This document shows positions 14,514 to 26,044 of a DNA stretch of 64,000 bases, piece after piece. A program made the position numbers and the translations under genes. Where the stretch lies: positions 22,003,936 through 22,067,935 of the forward strand of contig NW_024881327.1 in assembly GCF_018691265.1 (NCBI RefSeq). Direction: 5' to 3'. The stretch comes from Tyto alba (taxonomy: Eukaryota; Chordata; Aves; Strigiformes; Tytonidae). A model generated the notes under the pieces. That model ran no database searches. It was not told the DNA's origin and was given only the letters and a program-made list of their open reading frames with translations. Each line of letters begins with the position of its first letter. Positions within the stretch are counted from its first letter, which is position 1.

Positions 14514-15140
14514 CATTCCTTGGGGGTTGGTGTTGAAACCAGTACTGTTTAACATCTTTGTCAGCAGCATGGAAAGTGGGATTTAGTGAAACCTCAGCAA
14601 GTTTGCTGACAACACCAAGCTGTGTGGTGAGGTCGATGCACTGGAGGGAAGGGATGCCATCTGGAGGGACCTGGACAAGCTTGAGAGGTGGGCCTGGGCA
14701 AACCTCATGAAGTTCAACAAGTCCAAGAGCAAGGTCCTGCACATGGATGGAGGTAACCCTCTGCAAAAATACAGACTGCACAATGAGTAGTTGGGAATGT
14801 TAGTGGATGGAAAACTGACTATAAGCCAGCAATGTGCACTTGCAGCCCAGAAAGCCAACTGTATCCTGGGCTGCATCAAGAGAAGTGTGGTCAGCAGGAC
14901 CAGGGACGGGATTCTGCCCCTCTACTCTGTTCTTGTGAGACCCCACCTGGAGTACTGTGTCCAGCTCTGGGGCCCACAACGTAAGGACACAGACCTGCTC
15001 GAGTGAGTTCAGAGGAGGACCCAAAGATGATCAGGGGGCTGGAGCACCTCCCTTATGATGACAGGCTGAGAGAGTTGGAGTTGTTCAACCTGGAGAAGAG
15101 AAGGCTCTGGGGAGACATTATAACAGCCTTCTAGCACTCG

Positions 15141-15170
15141 AAAGGGGCATAGAGAAAAGGGGCATAGAGA
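15141..15170 (+). repeat. 15-bp tandem duplication inside the CR1
   Basis: The unit AAAGGGGCATAGAGA occurs twice without interruption (15141-15155 and 15156-15170). The related CR1 at 22211-22807 has only one counterpart of this region, so the duplication arose in this copy. Confidence 0.85.
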
Positions 15171-15809
15171 AAAGGGACTCTTTATGAGGGGGTGTAGGGA
15201 TAGGACAAGGGGTAATGGTTTTAAACTGAAAGAGGGTAGACTTAGATTATCTTTAAGGAAGAAATTCTTTACTGTGAGGGTTTTGAGGCACTGCCCAGGT
15301 TGCCCAGAGAGATTTTAGATACCCCATACCTGGAAGTGTTCAAGGATGGATGGGGCTTTGAGCAACCTGACGTAGTGGAAGGTGTCCCTGCCCATGGCAG
15401 GGAGGTTGGAACTAAATGATCTTTAAGATCCTTTCCAACCCAAACCAGTTTATGAATCTATGATTCTCTGCCTAGCCACCCACTGAATATTTTCACTATT
15501 TAGTTGTTTTGTGGGATGCTTGCCACAATCTTTATGATGTTCATTTGAGTTTTGTAAAATATTAGTATTCTTTTTCCTGCACTGTGTCTAGAAGCCACTG
15601 GCATACAAGCATTTACATGACTATCATGGTTTGAGCTCAGAGGGCAACTGAGCACCACACAGCCGCTCACTCCTCCCCTCTCTCCCAGCAATGAGAAAGA
15701 ACAAATTAGCCAGGCTTGGGATTCGAGATAGGACCAGGAGGGGCAGATCACCCACTATGGTCACGGACAAAAGGCAGACTCATTAGGGGAAGAAAAAAAA
15801 GAACATACA

Positions 15810-15815
15810 TTTATT
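15810..15815 (-). terminator. LTR polyadenylation signal AATAAA
   Basis: AATAAA on the minus strand, about 190 bp before the LTR 3' end. It matches the position of AATAAA at 51762-51767 in the plus-strand copy. The distance from the TATA-like box (roughly 650 bp) implies an unusually long R region. Confidence 0.65.
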
Positions 15816-16464
15816 ACAGACACTAAAAACAACACATAACAGAGTAGGACAGTGTGAAGCATTGGCACATCTTGAGAACACCTTCCTCCCACCCCTCCCT
15901 TCTTCCCAGGCTCAGCTCTGCTCCCGATATCTCTACCTCCTCCCCCGCAGTGGTGCAGGGGCAGGGAATGGGGTGTGCAGTCAGTTCTGCCACTTCTTCC
16001 CTCTTCGGAGGGGGCAGCTTCTGGAACTTCTCCCCCCTGCTCCACTGTGGTCCCCCTCTCACAGGAGACAGTCCTCCACAAACCCTCTCCAATGTGAGTC
16101 CTTCCCATGGGCTGCAGCACTTCCCAAGCTGCTCCGGCGTGGGACACCCCCGCATGCTGCAATCCTCCCAGCACTGAACTACAACAGCAGGGCTACCTTT
16201 TCCCACAAGACCCCAGACTTCGTCGGGCACAGCACCTTAATCATCCATGTGAAACACAGGCCATAAATCAGTGTCTGCTCCACCGTAGATCTTCATGGGT
16301 GGCAGGGAGGGGCGCCCTGCCGTCTCACCACAGGATACAGGGGGGTCTCTGCTCCAGCACACCTCCCCCCTCCTTTCTTCCTCCGTTCCTCCACTGACCT
16401 TGGTTTTCACGCAGCTGCCACAACTCTTCCTCACAAGTCCCACTTCCCGTCACCACGTCCCTTC

Positions 16465-16471
16465 TTAAATA
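16465..16471 (-). promoter_or_regulatory. TATA-like box of the family A LTR
   Basis: On the minus strand TATTTAA follows GATAACG, about 160 bp into the LTR. The same block is found at 51031-51037 in the plus-strand copy. Conservation between copies and its position in U3 support a retroviral promoter; activity today is unknown. Confidence 0.6.
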
Positions 16472-16627
16472 CGTTATCACAAAGGCGCAGATGATTGGCT
16501 CAGTTTCTGTGCAGCGGTGGAGTTAACTTGGATCTGGGGGAGCTTTGAGAAGCTTCTCACAGGGGGAAACCCCTATAGCCCCCTCCCCGATACCAAAAAT
16601 CCCCACCACTCACTCAAACCCAGGACA

Positions 16628-18387
16628 ATGACTTTTCTCATACCATCGTATAAACCTTCACCACTACCATAGTGTTTCAAGATAACTATTGGACGTCATA
16701 GATAAGAAAGGTCTCAACATCATCAGGTTGGTCATACTGGCTAAAAAGGTTTAGGAATGCCTTGTGAATTCAAGTAATTTCAGTGTGCTGAACCTGGATT
16801 TAAGGTCACTGAACCATGGTTGATAAACAAGACAAGATACAATCATATTTATCTTGTATTAAGTATTTAAAGTACTTAAACTATTTAATTTCTTAAATTC
16901 AGATAATCTTAATATGTGTAGAAGTCTGAGTGGTTAGGAAAGAAAGATTATTTTTTTTAATTGTTCTGTCAGAACGATATAGAACCACTTGTTATGTGCT
17001 TCATGTACACCCTGAAAGATTCAAGTCAGTCATCATGCAACTTTCCTTTACACTTAATAAATCATACAAAACTAGAAATAAAAAGATTCTCAAAATAAGG
17101 TATTATAAACTGTGAAAAACAGATCTCACTGCAAGTCCTGCTAAACTGCAAGTACTTTTGAATGGAAATGTTTTCACTGGAGAAAATGTTCTATCATAGG
17201 TTATTCTATCTGCCAAGTCTCTCTTCTTCCAGGCTTTGGAAGAAACAGATATGAGCACACAGTTTTCAATTATTTTCCTTAAATTTATAATATCACAGAT
17301 GCAGAATGCACCTCTGAATGTTTTTGGAAAGTGATGAGACTGAAAGAGCTCTGTGAATATATGTTGAATTGATCTAAAATCATCAGGTGTATAAATCTAC
17401 CTCTGTCTCTCTGGATTCTAAAACAGGAGAGTAACAAGAACTAGTCTGAAACAGACAGATAATAAATCCATAATCTGTAGTAATCTGAGTCATGAGTGGA
17501 GTAAAATTATTCCAGTCTTGTGTAGAACAGTTCACAATCTTACATGGAATATAAGTCCAGAAAAACCTATTTTTAAGTGGTTTTGCTCATATTTTCTACA
17601 CAGAGGTGATTTCTACCATTGGGACCTATGGATTAAATAAATTATGACAGAGAAAACGTTGCTATATCTTAAATGTAAATATAAATGAGTTTTTCACCAG
17701 GTTCATGCTTCACAATTAATATGGTGATTTATTTCCTGTTTAATACAATAACTAAAAATCACAATCTAAATCATAAATTGAACTATAATATCTACTTGTG
17801 ATGTTCATTGGTCATTGAAAATAATTCCATACTTGTTCTTGAAAATTTTGTCCTTAATTTCTTCAAAAATATTATTGAAGTTAAGATTACAGTACAACTA
17901 TTAAAGGATTAGAGATTTATAAAAATTAAAAAAACTTTCACAGTTATTTACGTAAAATGAAGACATATGTTGGCTATATAGACATATATTTTAGGTCTTA
18001 TACCCAGCACCAACTGCCTGGGATATGGGAGAAACAGTTTTACGAGCAATTTATTCTCTTTCAGTTATGAAGTTTCTTGCACTCCTTATGAACCAGTAGA
18101 TACTGAGAGAAGATACTTGACATAATATTTCCAGTGGTAAATCTCCAAAATCAGTAGAATAACTTTAGGCATGCATTTGACCTAGTGAGGTTTATTGATC
18201 CACTGAAGCTATTGACCTAAGAGAAGAATGCAGTCTTCCTTGGAGTGGATATTTAATAAAGCACAAAAATTTGCTTCAATACTGAATACCAATTTGAGCT
18301 GATAGTTCAGATCATGGCTTATTAATCGATTTTAAATAACATATTGTACTAATTAAATCTGAAGGCTTTAAGCAACAGCAGCACATG
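16628..18387. other. AT-rich non-genic stretch
   Basis: No gene, RNA gene or repeat was recognised between the family A LTR and the minus-strand CR1. The only frame of note is a 61-codon one at 16930-17115 without family resemblance. Confidence 0.6.
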
Positions 18388-18906
18388 TAGGATCACAGGA
18401 TAATTCATATTGGAAAGGAACACAAGAGACTCTATTGTTTGGCTGTCTGCTCAAGTGGTGGGATCAGAACATGTTGCTCAAGGCCTTATCAAGCCAGGTC
18501 CTGAAAAACTCCAGGGATAGGAATTGCACATCCTCTTTGGGCAAGCTGTTCCACTACTAGACTGTGCTCACAGTAGAAAAGTTTTTCCTAATATCCAGTC
18601 TGATCCTCTCTTGTTCAACTTTTGGTCAATACCTCTTGTTCTCCCATCGTGCACTACACACACAGTAGGGCACTAAACTTGATACTGTACTCTAGCTGTG
18701 GTCTACCAAGTGCTGCATAGAGGGAGATAATCCCTTCCTTCAGTATATTGGCTGTTCCCCCTCTCATACAGCCTATGAGGCTAGTGGCCCTCTCTGCTCT
18801 CCCTGTTCTACTTGCTCACCAGCATCCCAATGGCCTCTTCCACGGAGCTGCTCCAGCCCAGCAGTCCTCAAGCTACACATTGCTGCAAGGAGTTATTTCC
18901 CAGGTA
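18388..18906 (-). mobile_element. CR1 LINE fragment, older and diverged
   Basis: Minus-strand CR1 3' sequence. Plus-strand reading shows the inverse of typical CR1 3' text: GTAGGATCACAGGATAATTC at the 3' end, then the inverse of the phrase about a 'leading edge' of TGAGCAACATGTTCTGATCC, CACATCCTCTTTGGGCAAGC, and GGAGCTGCTCCAGCCCAGCA near the 5' limit. It is much less similar to the CR1s at 14 kb and 22 kb than those are to each other, so it belongs to another, older subfamily. Both boundaries are approximate. No open frame survives. Confidence 0.85.
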
Positions 18907-19180
18907 TAACAGGTATATTGGCCATTGGTTGAGAGTATCTAGAAGGATAGATTGGCATAAAGAAGAAATCTGATCATTTTTCCCATTTTTGATTTTGACA
19001 CTTCCAAGTCTCTCTTCTTTCCATTCTTTCAGGTCTGTTTCTTCTCATGTTATTTGACCAAAATTCCATTCTAACATTAATTCTCCTATCCAGCTGTTGC
19101 CTGGATTTTCTTTCACTCAGCAATGAATTAAAACCAAGTAACTCTTTCATTAATTATATATATTTGTGTACATATATATA
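18907..19180. other. Short unique spacer
   Basis: AT-rich sequence with a TATATATA-type patch near 19155-19180, directly before the LTR remnant. Nothing else was recognised. Confidence 0.5.
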
Positions 19181-19355
19181 TGTTTTGCGGTTTAAACCTG
19201 GATGGCAACCAACCACCACACAGCCGCTCACTCACTCTCCCCCACCCAGAGGAATGGGGGAGAGAACTGGAGGAGTAAGGGTAGGGAGACTCATAGGTTG
19301 AGATAAAAACAATTTAATAATTGAAATTTTAAAAAAATATTAATAATAAAGGTAC
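19181..19355 (-). mobile_element. Family B LTR, 3' portion only
   Basis: The plus strand begins TGTTTTGCGGTTTAAACCTGG, the inverse of the family B LTR 3' terminus. It continues with CCACACAGCCGCTCACTCAC, a GGGGGAGAGAACTGGAGG block and GGTTGAGATAAAAACAATTT, all shared with the copies at 25857, 41252 and 46749. Similarity fades after about 19322-19355, so the LTR 5' part (U3 and promoter) is missing. No target duplication can be tested because one end is lost. Confidence 0.85.
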
Positions 19356-22210
19356 AGCACAGTTTATACACCATTTTCTGTTGCTGAGGGAAACAGCACG
19401 GATTACACAGATTTGCACATACAAGCTGAATTTTGTCCTAAATTTGCCTGATGAGGGAGGCTGGAAGGGGTGGGCTGGTATTAAAAGAAATACTTCAGAT
19501 ACTGCAAGTATATGTGCTAATCTGAGTTTGAGAGATATCTTCTTATCTTTTTCATTTGTTTGCACATCTGAAGTTGAAATAACTGGTATTAATAAATATT
19601 AATTTATCTATTAAATATCTAATAGGATTACAAGAGATGAAAAAGCTAAAAGATTTTATGCTAAAATATTTTACACTTACTTTTACTAGAGTATTGGAAT
19701 TAGTCTTAGTTCACACCAGTATAGCTATTTCTTATTTTTGCCAATATTCTCTGTGCCATCCAATGTTGCCTGGAAATTTATATGTCCCTGTATCAAATCA
19801 AAATATATTCTATAATGTTTACATTTACTAAAACTCACCTCTGGGCAAATTAGTCATCTATATATTCAGTCTTTTGAAAATTTTTATTTCTATTTGCTGA
19901 CTCATTATTAAATTCAAATGTGTTGAATATCCATAGTAATGTCAAGAGGAAAAAAAAAAAAAAAGTTTCTTTGTTCTGAAACAGTTTTCACCTCCATGTG
20001 AAATGTAGTTTGAATTTTTTATTATGAACAGAAACAGCTACTGGAAGAAAAAAATATTGGAGGAAACTTCTCATTAAACAGAGGTGTTTTTCCCCTTAGA
20101 TGGTACTTTGACAAAGTTTGATTTTTAATTCAGCTCTAAAATGTCAAAACTGATTAAATTTCCAAACTTCACTGTAAAACTTTTCAAATAGTGTAATTGC
20201 AGCTTGGTTATTACAGTGTAAGAATACTGGATTAGCACTGAAATGAACTGTGTGATTTAATAGGTTTTTTTCATACTTACCCCTAGTACTCTTGTGACAA
20301 CACAGGATAATACTTATGCTTACAAATAAGAGTTACTTACTTAAGGGGCTGCCTGTAGTTTCTAAAATTGTCATTTACTGATGTAGATAAAATTAATTTT
20401 TACTGATGTCACATTATCCATATGAATATAACATTACTGAATCCCACTATTTTATTCTTTGCATTCTTTAGCCGAGCCTAATTCTGGCTTTCTCATCCCA
20501 ACTGATCTCTCTCTTTTTTTTTCTTTTTCAGTGAAAGCCAACTTCATATTAGATTAGTGAGAAAAATAATAATAATTATTATTATACTTAAACTTCATTG
20601 TTGCAATATTATATGGGGAGGAAATATCTGTATTTTTCTCAGTGTTGGGATATACAGATGTGAATGGAAAGAGAGAAGAGACTATCAAGTGTAATACTTG
20701 TATTTTGTATAACCTCTTATTCACAGGAGCTTGGAGTTTCTTGGGATTGTAACAGAAAAGGATTTTTCAAAATCACTAAACAATGGCTTATCATTATTCT
20801 AATAAATGTCCACAGTAAGTTCGTTGCTGACTTCAATGGGAACAGCGATAGTCTGCTTGTTGAACACCTTCGGAAATTCTACCATAATTAAACAATTCAC
20901 AGGGAAGCAGTGGCTCTTAGGATGCAACTGTTTTATTAAAAACAGAAAAAGAAAAAAAAGAAAAAAGACGAGGACAAATGAACAAATAACCACCCTCCAA
21001 GTACCAAAGAAGAAATGTAATTTTCACATTTATCTGTATCCACTGCTACATTGAAGGGAGAAGACAATTATGTAAAGAGATCCTACATCCTATTCTCCCT
21101 CAGGGGAAAGCAGCTTTTAAACAAAGCCTGTGTTTCAAAGCAGTCCTCCCAGCAGATATTGATGCCTCCCTCATCTAGCCCTGGTTCACCCACATCCCTG
21201 TCTTCCCCAGGAGCCATGTCAGAACGAGCGCTGTTGGCAGAGGTTAAGGTGACAGATGCCTCTGGCTTGCAGTGGGTGAGAACAGTGAATGAAAAGAAAT
21301 AACATGAGAAAGGAAGAGCTATGTTAGAGAGAAATTACATTCCCATCTTCTTAAGTATATCAAAACTATCTTAATAAAACAATTCATACCTTATTTGACC
21401 TAACTTGTTCTAAAAGATTTATCCTGGTTTAAACAATTTCTTGTAATTATTTGCATTCTTTTTTTTTTTTGTCTAAAGAATCCTAACTATAAAACACCTT
21501 CTATTTTTTTAAAAAATCTTATTTCACATACTAATTTCCATTCCCTGGACAGGAAGTTGTTAAAGAGGCTTAATCAGACAGTGACCTATTGGCTACAGCA
21601 TTAAAAGAATCAAAGGCAGTATTTCAAAACTCAATTAAAAGTTTCTCATTCCCTTGTGACATTCCCTTTAACAACAAAGGAAAAGGGTTTGTTTTATTTT
21701 TTTTTTTTTTAAATTCAGCCTTAGCATACATTAGCATGTAGACCATGATTACTGAATTGAACTCAGGCTCACAAGTTCTGAGACTTTCTCATAATTTTAT
21801 TTATAGCTAGTTTGGGCTCTACTTTGATCTACAAATTGGTATGGATGCCCAGGAATATGTACAGCATACAGCATTTACCAGTTATAGGAAGAATGTCCAA
21901 AGAACAAATGTATTTGCCTCATATATATAGGTCAAAGACTGAAGTTATACTTGTGATGCAAAATATTAGCACTGAAATCTTTATAAATATTTGAGAGCAA
22001 TAGTATTTATGGTGTGGTGGTTTTAAGGTAGCTTTTGAAAAATTTCTATAGATACTTATTTTTTGGGAGGCTCATATTGTTTTTGGGAGGCTTCATTTCA
22101 GACCCAGTAATAGAATTTTTAACATTGTCATTTACATAACAGGTAAATCAGCTTTTAAAATGTTCCTACACATGTATATACCAATATCAATCCAATATGA
22201 GAAATGTAAA
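19356..22210. other. AT-rich stretch with one exon-like segment
   Basis: No certain gene. It holds an A15 run (19950-19964), a short T-rich tract near 21690-21710, a TGACTTCAATGGG phrase at 20828-20840 that may mark an ancient repeat, and the exon-like block at 21211-21275 listed separately. Confidence 0.5.
21211..21275 (+). other. Exon-like 65-bp segment between good splice sites
   Basis: A pyrimidine-rich tract ending CCCTGTCTTCCCCAG is followed by 65 bp of GC-richer sequence and then TGG|GTGAGA, a good donor. The segment holds an ATG at 21215-21217 (G at -3), and the frame from it stays open through the donor (M-S-E-R-A-L-L-A-E-V...). The same frame is open from 21051 to 21302. I do not recognise the protein and see no partner exons, so this could be a lncRNA exon, a coding first exon or chance. 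Confidence 0.25.
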
Positions 22211-22807
22211 CATGCATCCTGGGCTGCATCATATGAAGTGTGGCTGACAGGTCAAGGGAGGTGATTCTCTACTTCACTCCTGTAAGACCCCACCTGGAAT
22301 ACTGTGTCCATCTCTGGGTCCCCTAATATAAGAAGGACATGGACCTGCTTGAGCAGGTTCAGAGGAGGACCCAAAGATGATCAGGGGGCTGGAGCACCTC
22401 CCTTATGATGACAGGCTGAGAGTTGGAGTTGTTCAGCCTGGAAAAGAGAAGGCTCTGGGGAGACCTTATAGTGGCCTTCCAGTACTTAAAGGGGGCTACA
22501 GGAAAGGTGGGGAGGGACTCTATCAGGGGGTGTAGGGATAGGATGAGGGGTAACAGTTTTAAACAGAAGGAAGGGAGATTTAGATTAGATGTAAGGAAGG
22601 AATTCATTGCTGTGAGGGTGGTGAGACACTGGCACAGGGTGCCCAGAGAAGCTGTGGCTGCCCCCTCCCTGGAAGGGTTCAAGGCCAGGCTGGACGGGGC
22701 TTTGAGCAACCTGGTCTGGTGGAAGGTGTCCCTGCCCATGGCAGGGGGGTTGGAACCTGATGATCTTTAAGGTGCCTTCCAGCCCAAGCCATTCTATGGT
22801 TCTATAA
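22211..22807 (+). mobile_element. CR1 LINE, 0.6 kb 3' fragment
   Basis: A plus-strand CR1 beginning at the ATCCTGGGCTGCATCA region of ORF2 and running through the end of ORF2 and the 3' UTR. It ends TTGGAACCTGATGATCTTTA, then CCAAGCCATTCTATGGTTCT. Long stretches match the 3' part of the CR1 at 14040-15468 nearly letter for letter, so both come from the same, relatively recent subfamily. It is 5' truncated. The 115-codon plus-strand frame (22423-22770) and 126-codon minus-strand frame (22359-22739) lie wholly inside the element and are not host genes. Confidence 0.94.
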
Positions 22808-23817
22808 AATTATCTGATCCATAATAACAAAAATAATCCTTCTGAAGCTCTGGCATGTCACTAAAAAATACATTTTAAAATCTGCTCCAAAACTGTGAAG
22901 GAAGAAGAATAATGAAGAAGGCAGGGATCTGCAGTATTTATAAATCTTATATATATTTATATCTAGTTTCCAATTTATCTGAGGAACAGGGAAAAAATCA
23001 AAACAAGATTTTCATAGGTTGCCATAAGAAGGTAAGAAATTTAATTGGTGCAAATCTGTACTAAATCTTCTGTGAAGCTTCTAGATTCTGAAACCAAAGC
23101 CTGATAGAAGATTTTGTAAGGACTAAAAAGTCTAAAGGGAAAGGCATGATTCAAGAAGATAGAGTCTGATGCAGGGTGATGCTGGGGTAAGCTGATGCTT
23201 ATAGCTGCTGAGGCAAAGCTGATGTGTTGTAAGGGCTGCAAAATTCTAGCTGCAGCAAAGCCATGCTACCAATAATTTGAAGAGACAGAAGTCATTAGTC
23301 TCTTCTATTATTTTCTTTCCTTCAATAAAACCTCTCTTTCCCTTTACTTGCAGTCTCTTTGCTCTGCTATTCTGTGTCAGCTGGTGATCAAGACCTGTCT
23401 TATCACCTATGAATCTACCTGTTAGAGCATCAGTGTATGTATACTGATTTATCGTGAAAGTGGATAATCAGTCTGAGCATTTTCTAAGAGACATTTTGTT
23501 CCAATTCAGATTAGGTCATTAGCAGAGGAAAGTATATTACATTATGGCATCATATTTACAAGTGAAGGTTTAACTCAGAACTTGGAAACCAATTTCATGA
23601 TATTGTGAAAATACCAGCTTTGGACCAGTGGCAGGAAATTTATTTAACACAAATAAAACTAATAGTTGTAAACCAAGATAAACAATTAATATCCACATTT
23701 TTATTTTATATTACTACTTTTACATGGGAAATGTAGGGTTTTCATGTTTGTTCCACTGGGCTCCCTAGCCAGATTATAACAAAACAAAACAAACTAGGAA
23801 AAGAAATAGCTGCTCAG

Positions 23818-23852
<35 letters not shown>

Positions 23853-25856
23853 AGGGAGAGAAAGGAAAAATAACTGTCTGAAAAAGATAATTTCAGGCAT
23901 TAGGATTCTTATAACATAATCTAAAATATGACCTAGAGTATTAAAAGGAAAATGCAACAGAGAATCAAGCCCTCATGCATGCATTCAGCACTTCATTATT
24001 CAGTGAGCTGAAATACTCCTGACCCTAAGTGATAAAGGTATGAAGGTCACTGCAGAAACTTGCCGGTTCCCCATAATGAGTTAGTTCAGGGTCAGCTGAG
24101 ATTGTTAACTCTGGCTCAGCACTTCCATCACTAGACTCAGTGTGGCTGCTCTGAAACCTCAGTGGGGCTCCTTGCTCTGCACCTGAGTACTCCAGCAGCA
24201 GGGCTTATTAGGTTGGGTACAGAAGCAGCTTGGACCTGGACCTAGGGTTTCCACAGGGCTAAGACAGTCTGATAATCCTCCTGCAACCACAGGATCAGTG
24301 GATCTGTGTAGTTGCCATGGCTAGAGATAACGAGTCTTCCTCTTAGTGGTAACTTAGTGTCCTCCCAAGAAAAATTACTGAAATGCCTCCAAAGCATAGA
24401 GATGTTCTGCCTATTTTAAAAAGCATTTTGCTTTTAGCAGCAGAATATCCATGTTTGTGTGAGGTTTATCTCATCTAATAGCACTGTCTGGCACAAGGAC
24501 TCCTTGTAGCTCAAGAACGGCTAAAAAATGGTATCAAAATTGAGTGTCATTTCAGTATGTTTCTATGAATATAAAAGCTTACATATGCAGAGTGATATGT
24601 TATAAAGAATTGACCCCATTCAGGAAAATGTGTTTAAAAACATTTCTCTTCTGAACAGGGATTAAGCACACACCTAAATTAAATTTGTTCTGATAAACTC
24701 CAAACAGGGGTACTTTCTTCATTAGGATTTAAATGTTGGACATGTTTCAACACTTATTAAAATTCAGCAAGTGAAGCATGATGCTGTCATATTTTAATTC
24801 TTCACCTATCATTCCAGAAGAATCAACAAGAATCCTTAAGAAAATAATGACATCTCATATAAAATATATGTAAAATCTGGTGACTTAATTACAAATAATT
24901 GATCACTGCTAGCTGTTTTCATAGCACAGGGACTCAATATAAGAGATTAATTGCATCTAGGTGGTATATGACATTATCAAAAATTCTCCAAATACATTTG
25001 GACAGATATGAATTTCAGGCTGTTTGGAAAATGGTAAATATGAGTGAAAACATTTTTATATTACATTTCAGTGAGATGCACTAATAGAAATTCATTTCAT
25101 GCAAGAATCTGTTTGCACCAGGCATCAGCATATGTCATTATGTTTTAACTGATGAGAAGAGTAAAAAACAACTTTTGTACAAGACTTGAATCTATGGATG
25201 TAAACAGGTTCCACCACAGAAATGACTGAAAAACATTGCAATGACATTCAGTGATCAATCCTGAAACCTTTCCACTTGATTTCTTTAGTACAGATGACAT
25301 ATTTGGGTTTGTTTTCTAAAGATCTTTCAATACTGTTCTAGCTCGAGGAGGAAAGATTTTGGATGCATCCTGAAGCATGACTTCCAGGAAAAGCTAGAAA
25401 TAGTTTCCTCCTTCACAAAATTACTTTGATATAAATTTACACCTTAGAACAAAAGATTTTAAAAGAAGTCCGTTAACACAAGACAAGAGTTTCTTCTCAA
25501 TGCATCAAGACATCGGGAAAAGAGAGCAGGATGCTTTGGTTGTTTTTTTTTTTACTAACACTATCATACCTAAAAAGTAAAATATCATATATCCTCTCAA
25601 AATATAGCACTATAATTTTCCATATGAATAGAATAAACCAAATTCAAAATCATACTTCTAGGTGCTTCTCTATTTATCACGATATAAAGGTATTAGAAAA
25701 CAATCAGTGACAGAGAATCCTGCAGATGAAATATGTCAGAGAAGAACAACCTCACCTTTAAAAGGAGATGTAAGAGTTCTCCAGATAGCTGACAGCATTT
25801 AGTACAATGAGCACTCTAGGTATTTGTTGGCTTAACATTTGTCCCTGGATGAGAAG
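22808..25856. other. AT-rich non-genic stretch
   Basis: No gene was recognised. It contains an A29 run at 23821-23849. A somewhat GC-richer patch at about 24040-24340 has no identifiable family. Confidence 0.55.
23821..23849. repeat. A29 homopolymer
   Basis: An uninterrupted A run ending in TGGAGGG. No retrocopy body was recognised upstream. Confidence 0.95.
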
Positions 25857-26044
25857 TGTCATGGTTTAAACCCAGTTAACAGCCAAACACCACACAGCTT
25901 CTCACTCACCCTCCTCCTCCCTTGGGGAGAGAATTGGAGGGGTAAAGGTAAGGAGACTTGTAGACTGAGATAAAATCTAAAAGACAGCACTATTCTAGTT
26001 ACTAAAAAGAAAAATATAGTTCTATCCCAGCTGAAACCAGGATA
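25857..26044 (-). mobile_element. Family B solo LTR with a large internal deletion
   Basis: Both LTR termini are present. The plus strand starts TGTCATGGTTTAAACCCAG and ends CTGAAACCAGGATA, the inverse of TGTCCTGGTTT. The flanks AGAAG (25852-25856) and AGAGG (26045-26049) match at 4 of 5 bases, consistent with an aged 5-bp target duplication. Compared with the 574-bp copy at 46749-47322, the middle, including the promoter region, is missing. The junction lies near GAGATAAAATCTAAAAGACA, where the two sides share a short AT-rich word. Only about 188 bp remain. Confidence 0.85.

Larger units (their letters stand above)
14040..15468 (+). mobile_element. CR1 LINE, 1.4 kb 5'-truncated copy
   Basis: A plus-strand CR1 retrotransposon covering the middle and end of ORF2 and the 3' UTR. 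The 5' part translates to typical reverse-transcriptase text: a PIFKK-like segment near 14110, [10 protein letters not shown] near 14140-14170, and motif [12 protein letters not shown] at 14340-14372. The 3' part (from about 14870) aligns closely with the CR1 at 22211-22807, and the element ends in CCAACCCAAACCAG plus TATGAATCTATGATTCT. The first part of ORF2 and all of ORF1 are missing. In-frame stops (for example TAG at 14251-14253), frameshifts and an altered catalytic motif show that it is dead. The exact 5' boundary is approximate. Confidence 0.95.
15622..16627 (-). mobile_element. Solo LTR of an endogenous retrovirus (family A), complete
   Basis: A 1006-bp LTR in minus orientation. On the minus strand it begins TGTCCTGGGTTTGAGTGAG and ends CAAACCATGATA; the terminal CA has decayed to TA. 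It is flanked by perfect 5-bp direct repeats, ATGAC at 15617-15621 and 16628-16632, which are target-site duplications. No internal retroviral sequence lies on either side, so it is a solo LTR left by recombination between the two LTRs. It aligns along its length with the copies at 45864-47442 and 50874-51952. It carries a TATA-like box and an AATAAA signal in the right order. It sits 150 bp downstream of the CR1. The 134- to 137-codon frames within are judged fortuitous. Confidence 0.93.

Noticed and set aside
14392..15024. Minus-strand frames of 129, 98 and 74 codons
   Set aside because: They are antisense shadows of the plus-strand CR1 ORF2 region.
15761..16230. 134- to 137-codon frames in the family A LTRs (also 51445-51858 and 46240-46554) as a conserved LTR-encoded protein
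   Set aside because: The three copies share peptide segments, but these fall in different frames in different copies because of indels. For example, the segment containing C-G-G-L-S-P-V-R-G-G lies in the frame joined to R-D-I-G-S-R-A-E-P in one copy and in a separate frame in another. The open frames are better explained by GC-rich LTR sequence.
22359..22770. Frames of 115 (+) and 126 (-) codons
   Set aside because: Both lie entirely inside a CR1 3' end and match the same region of the other CR1 copies.
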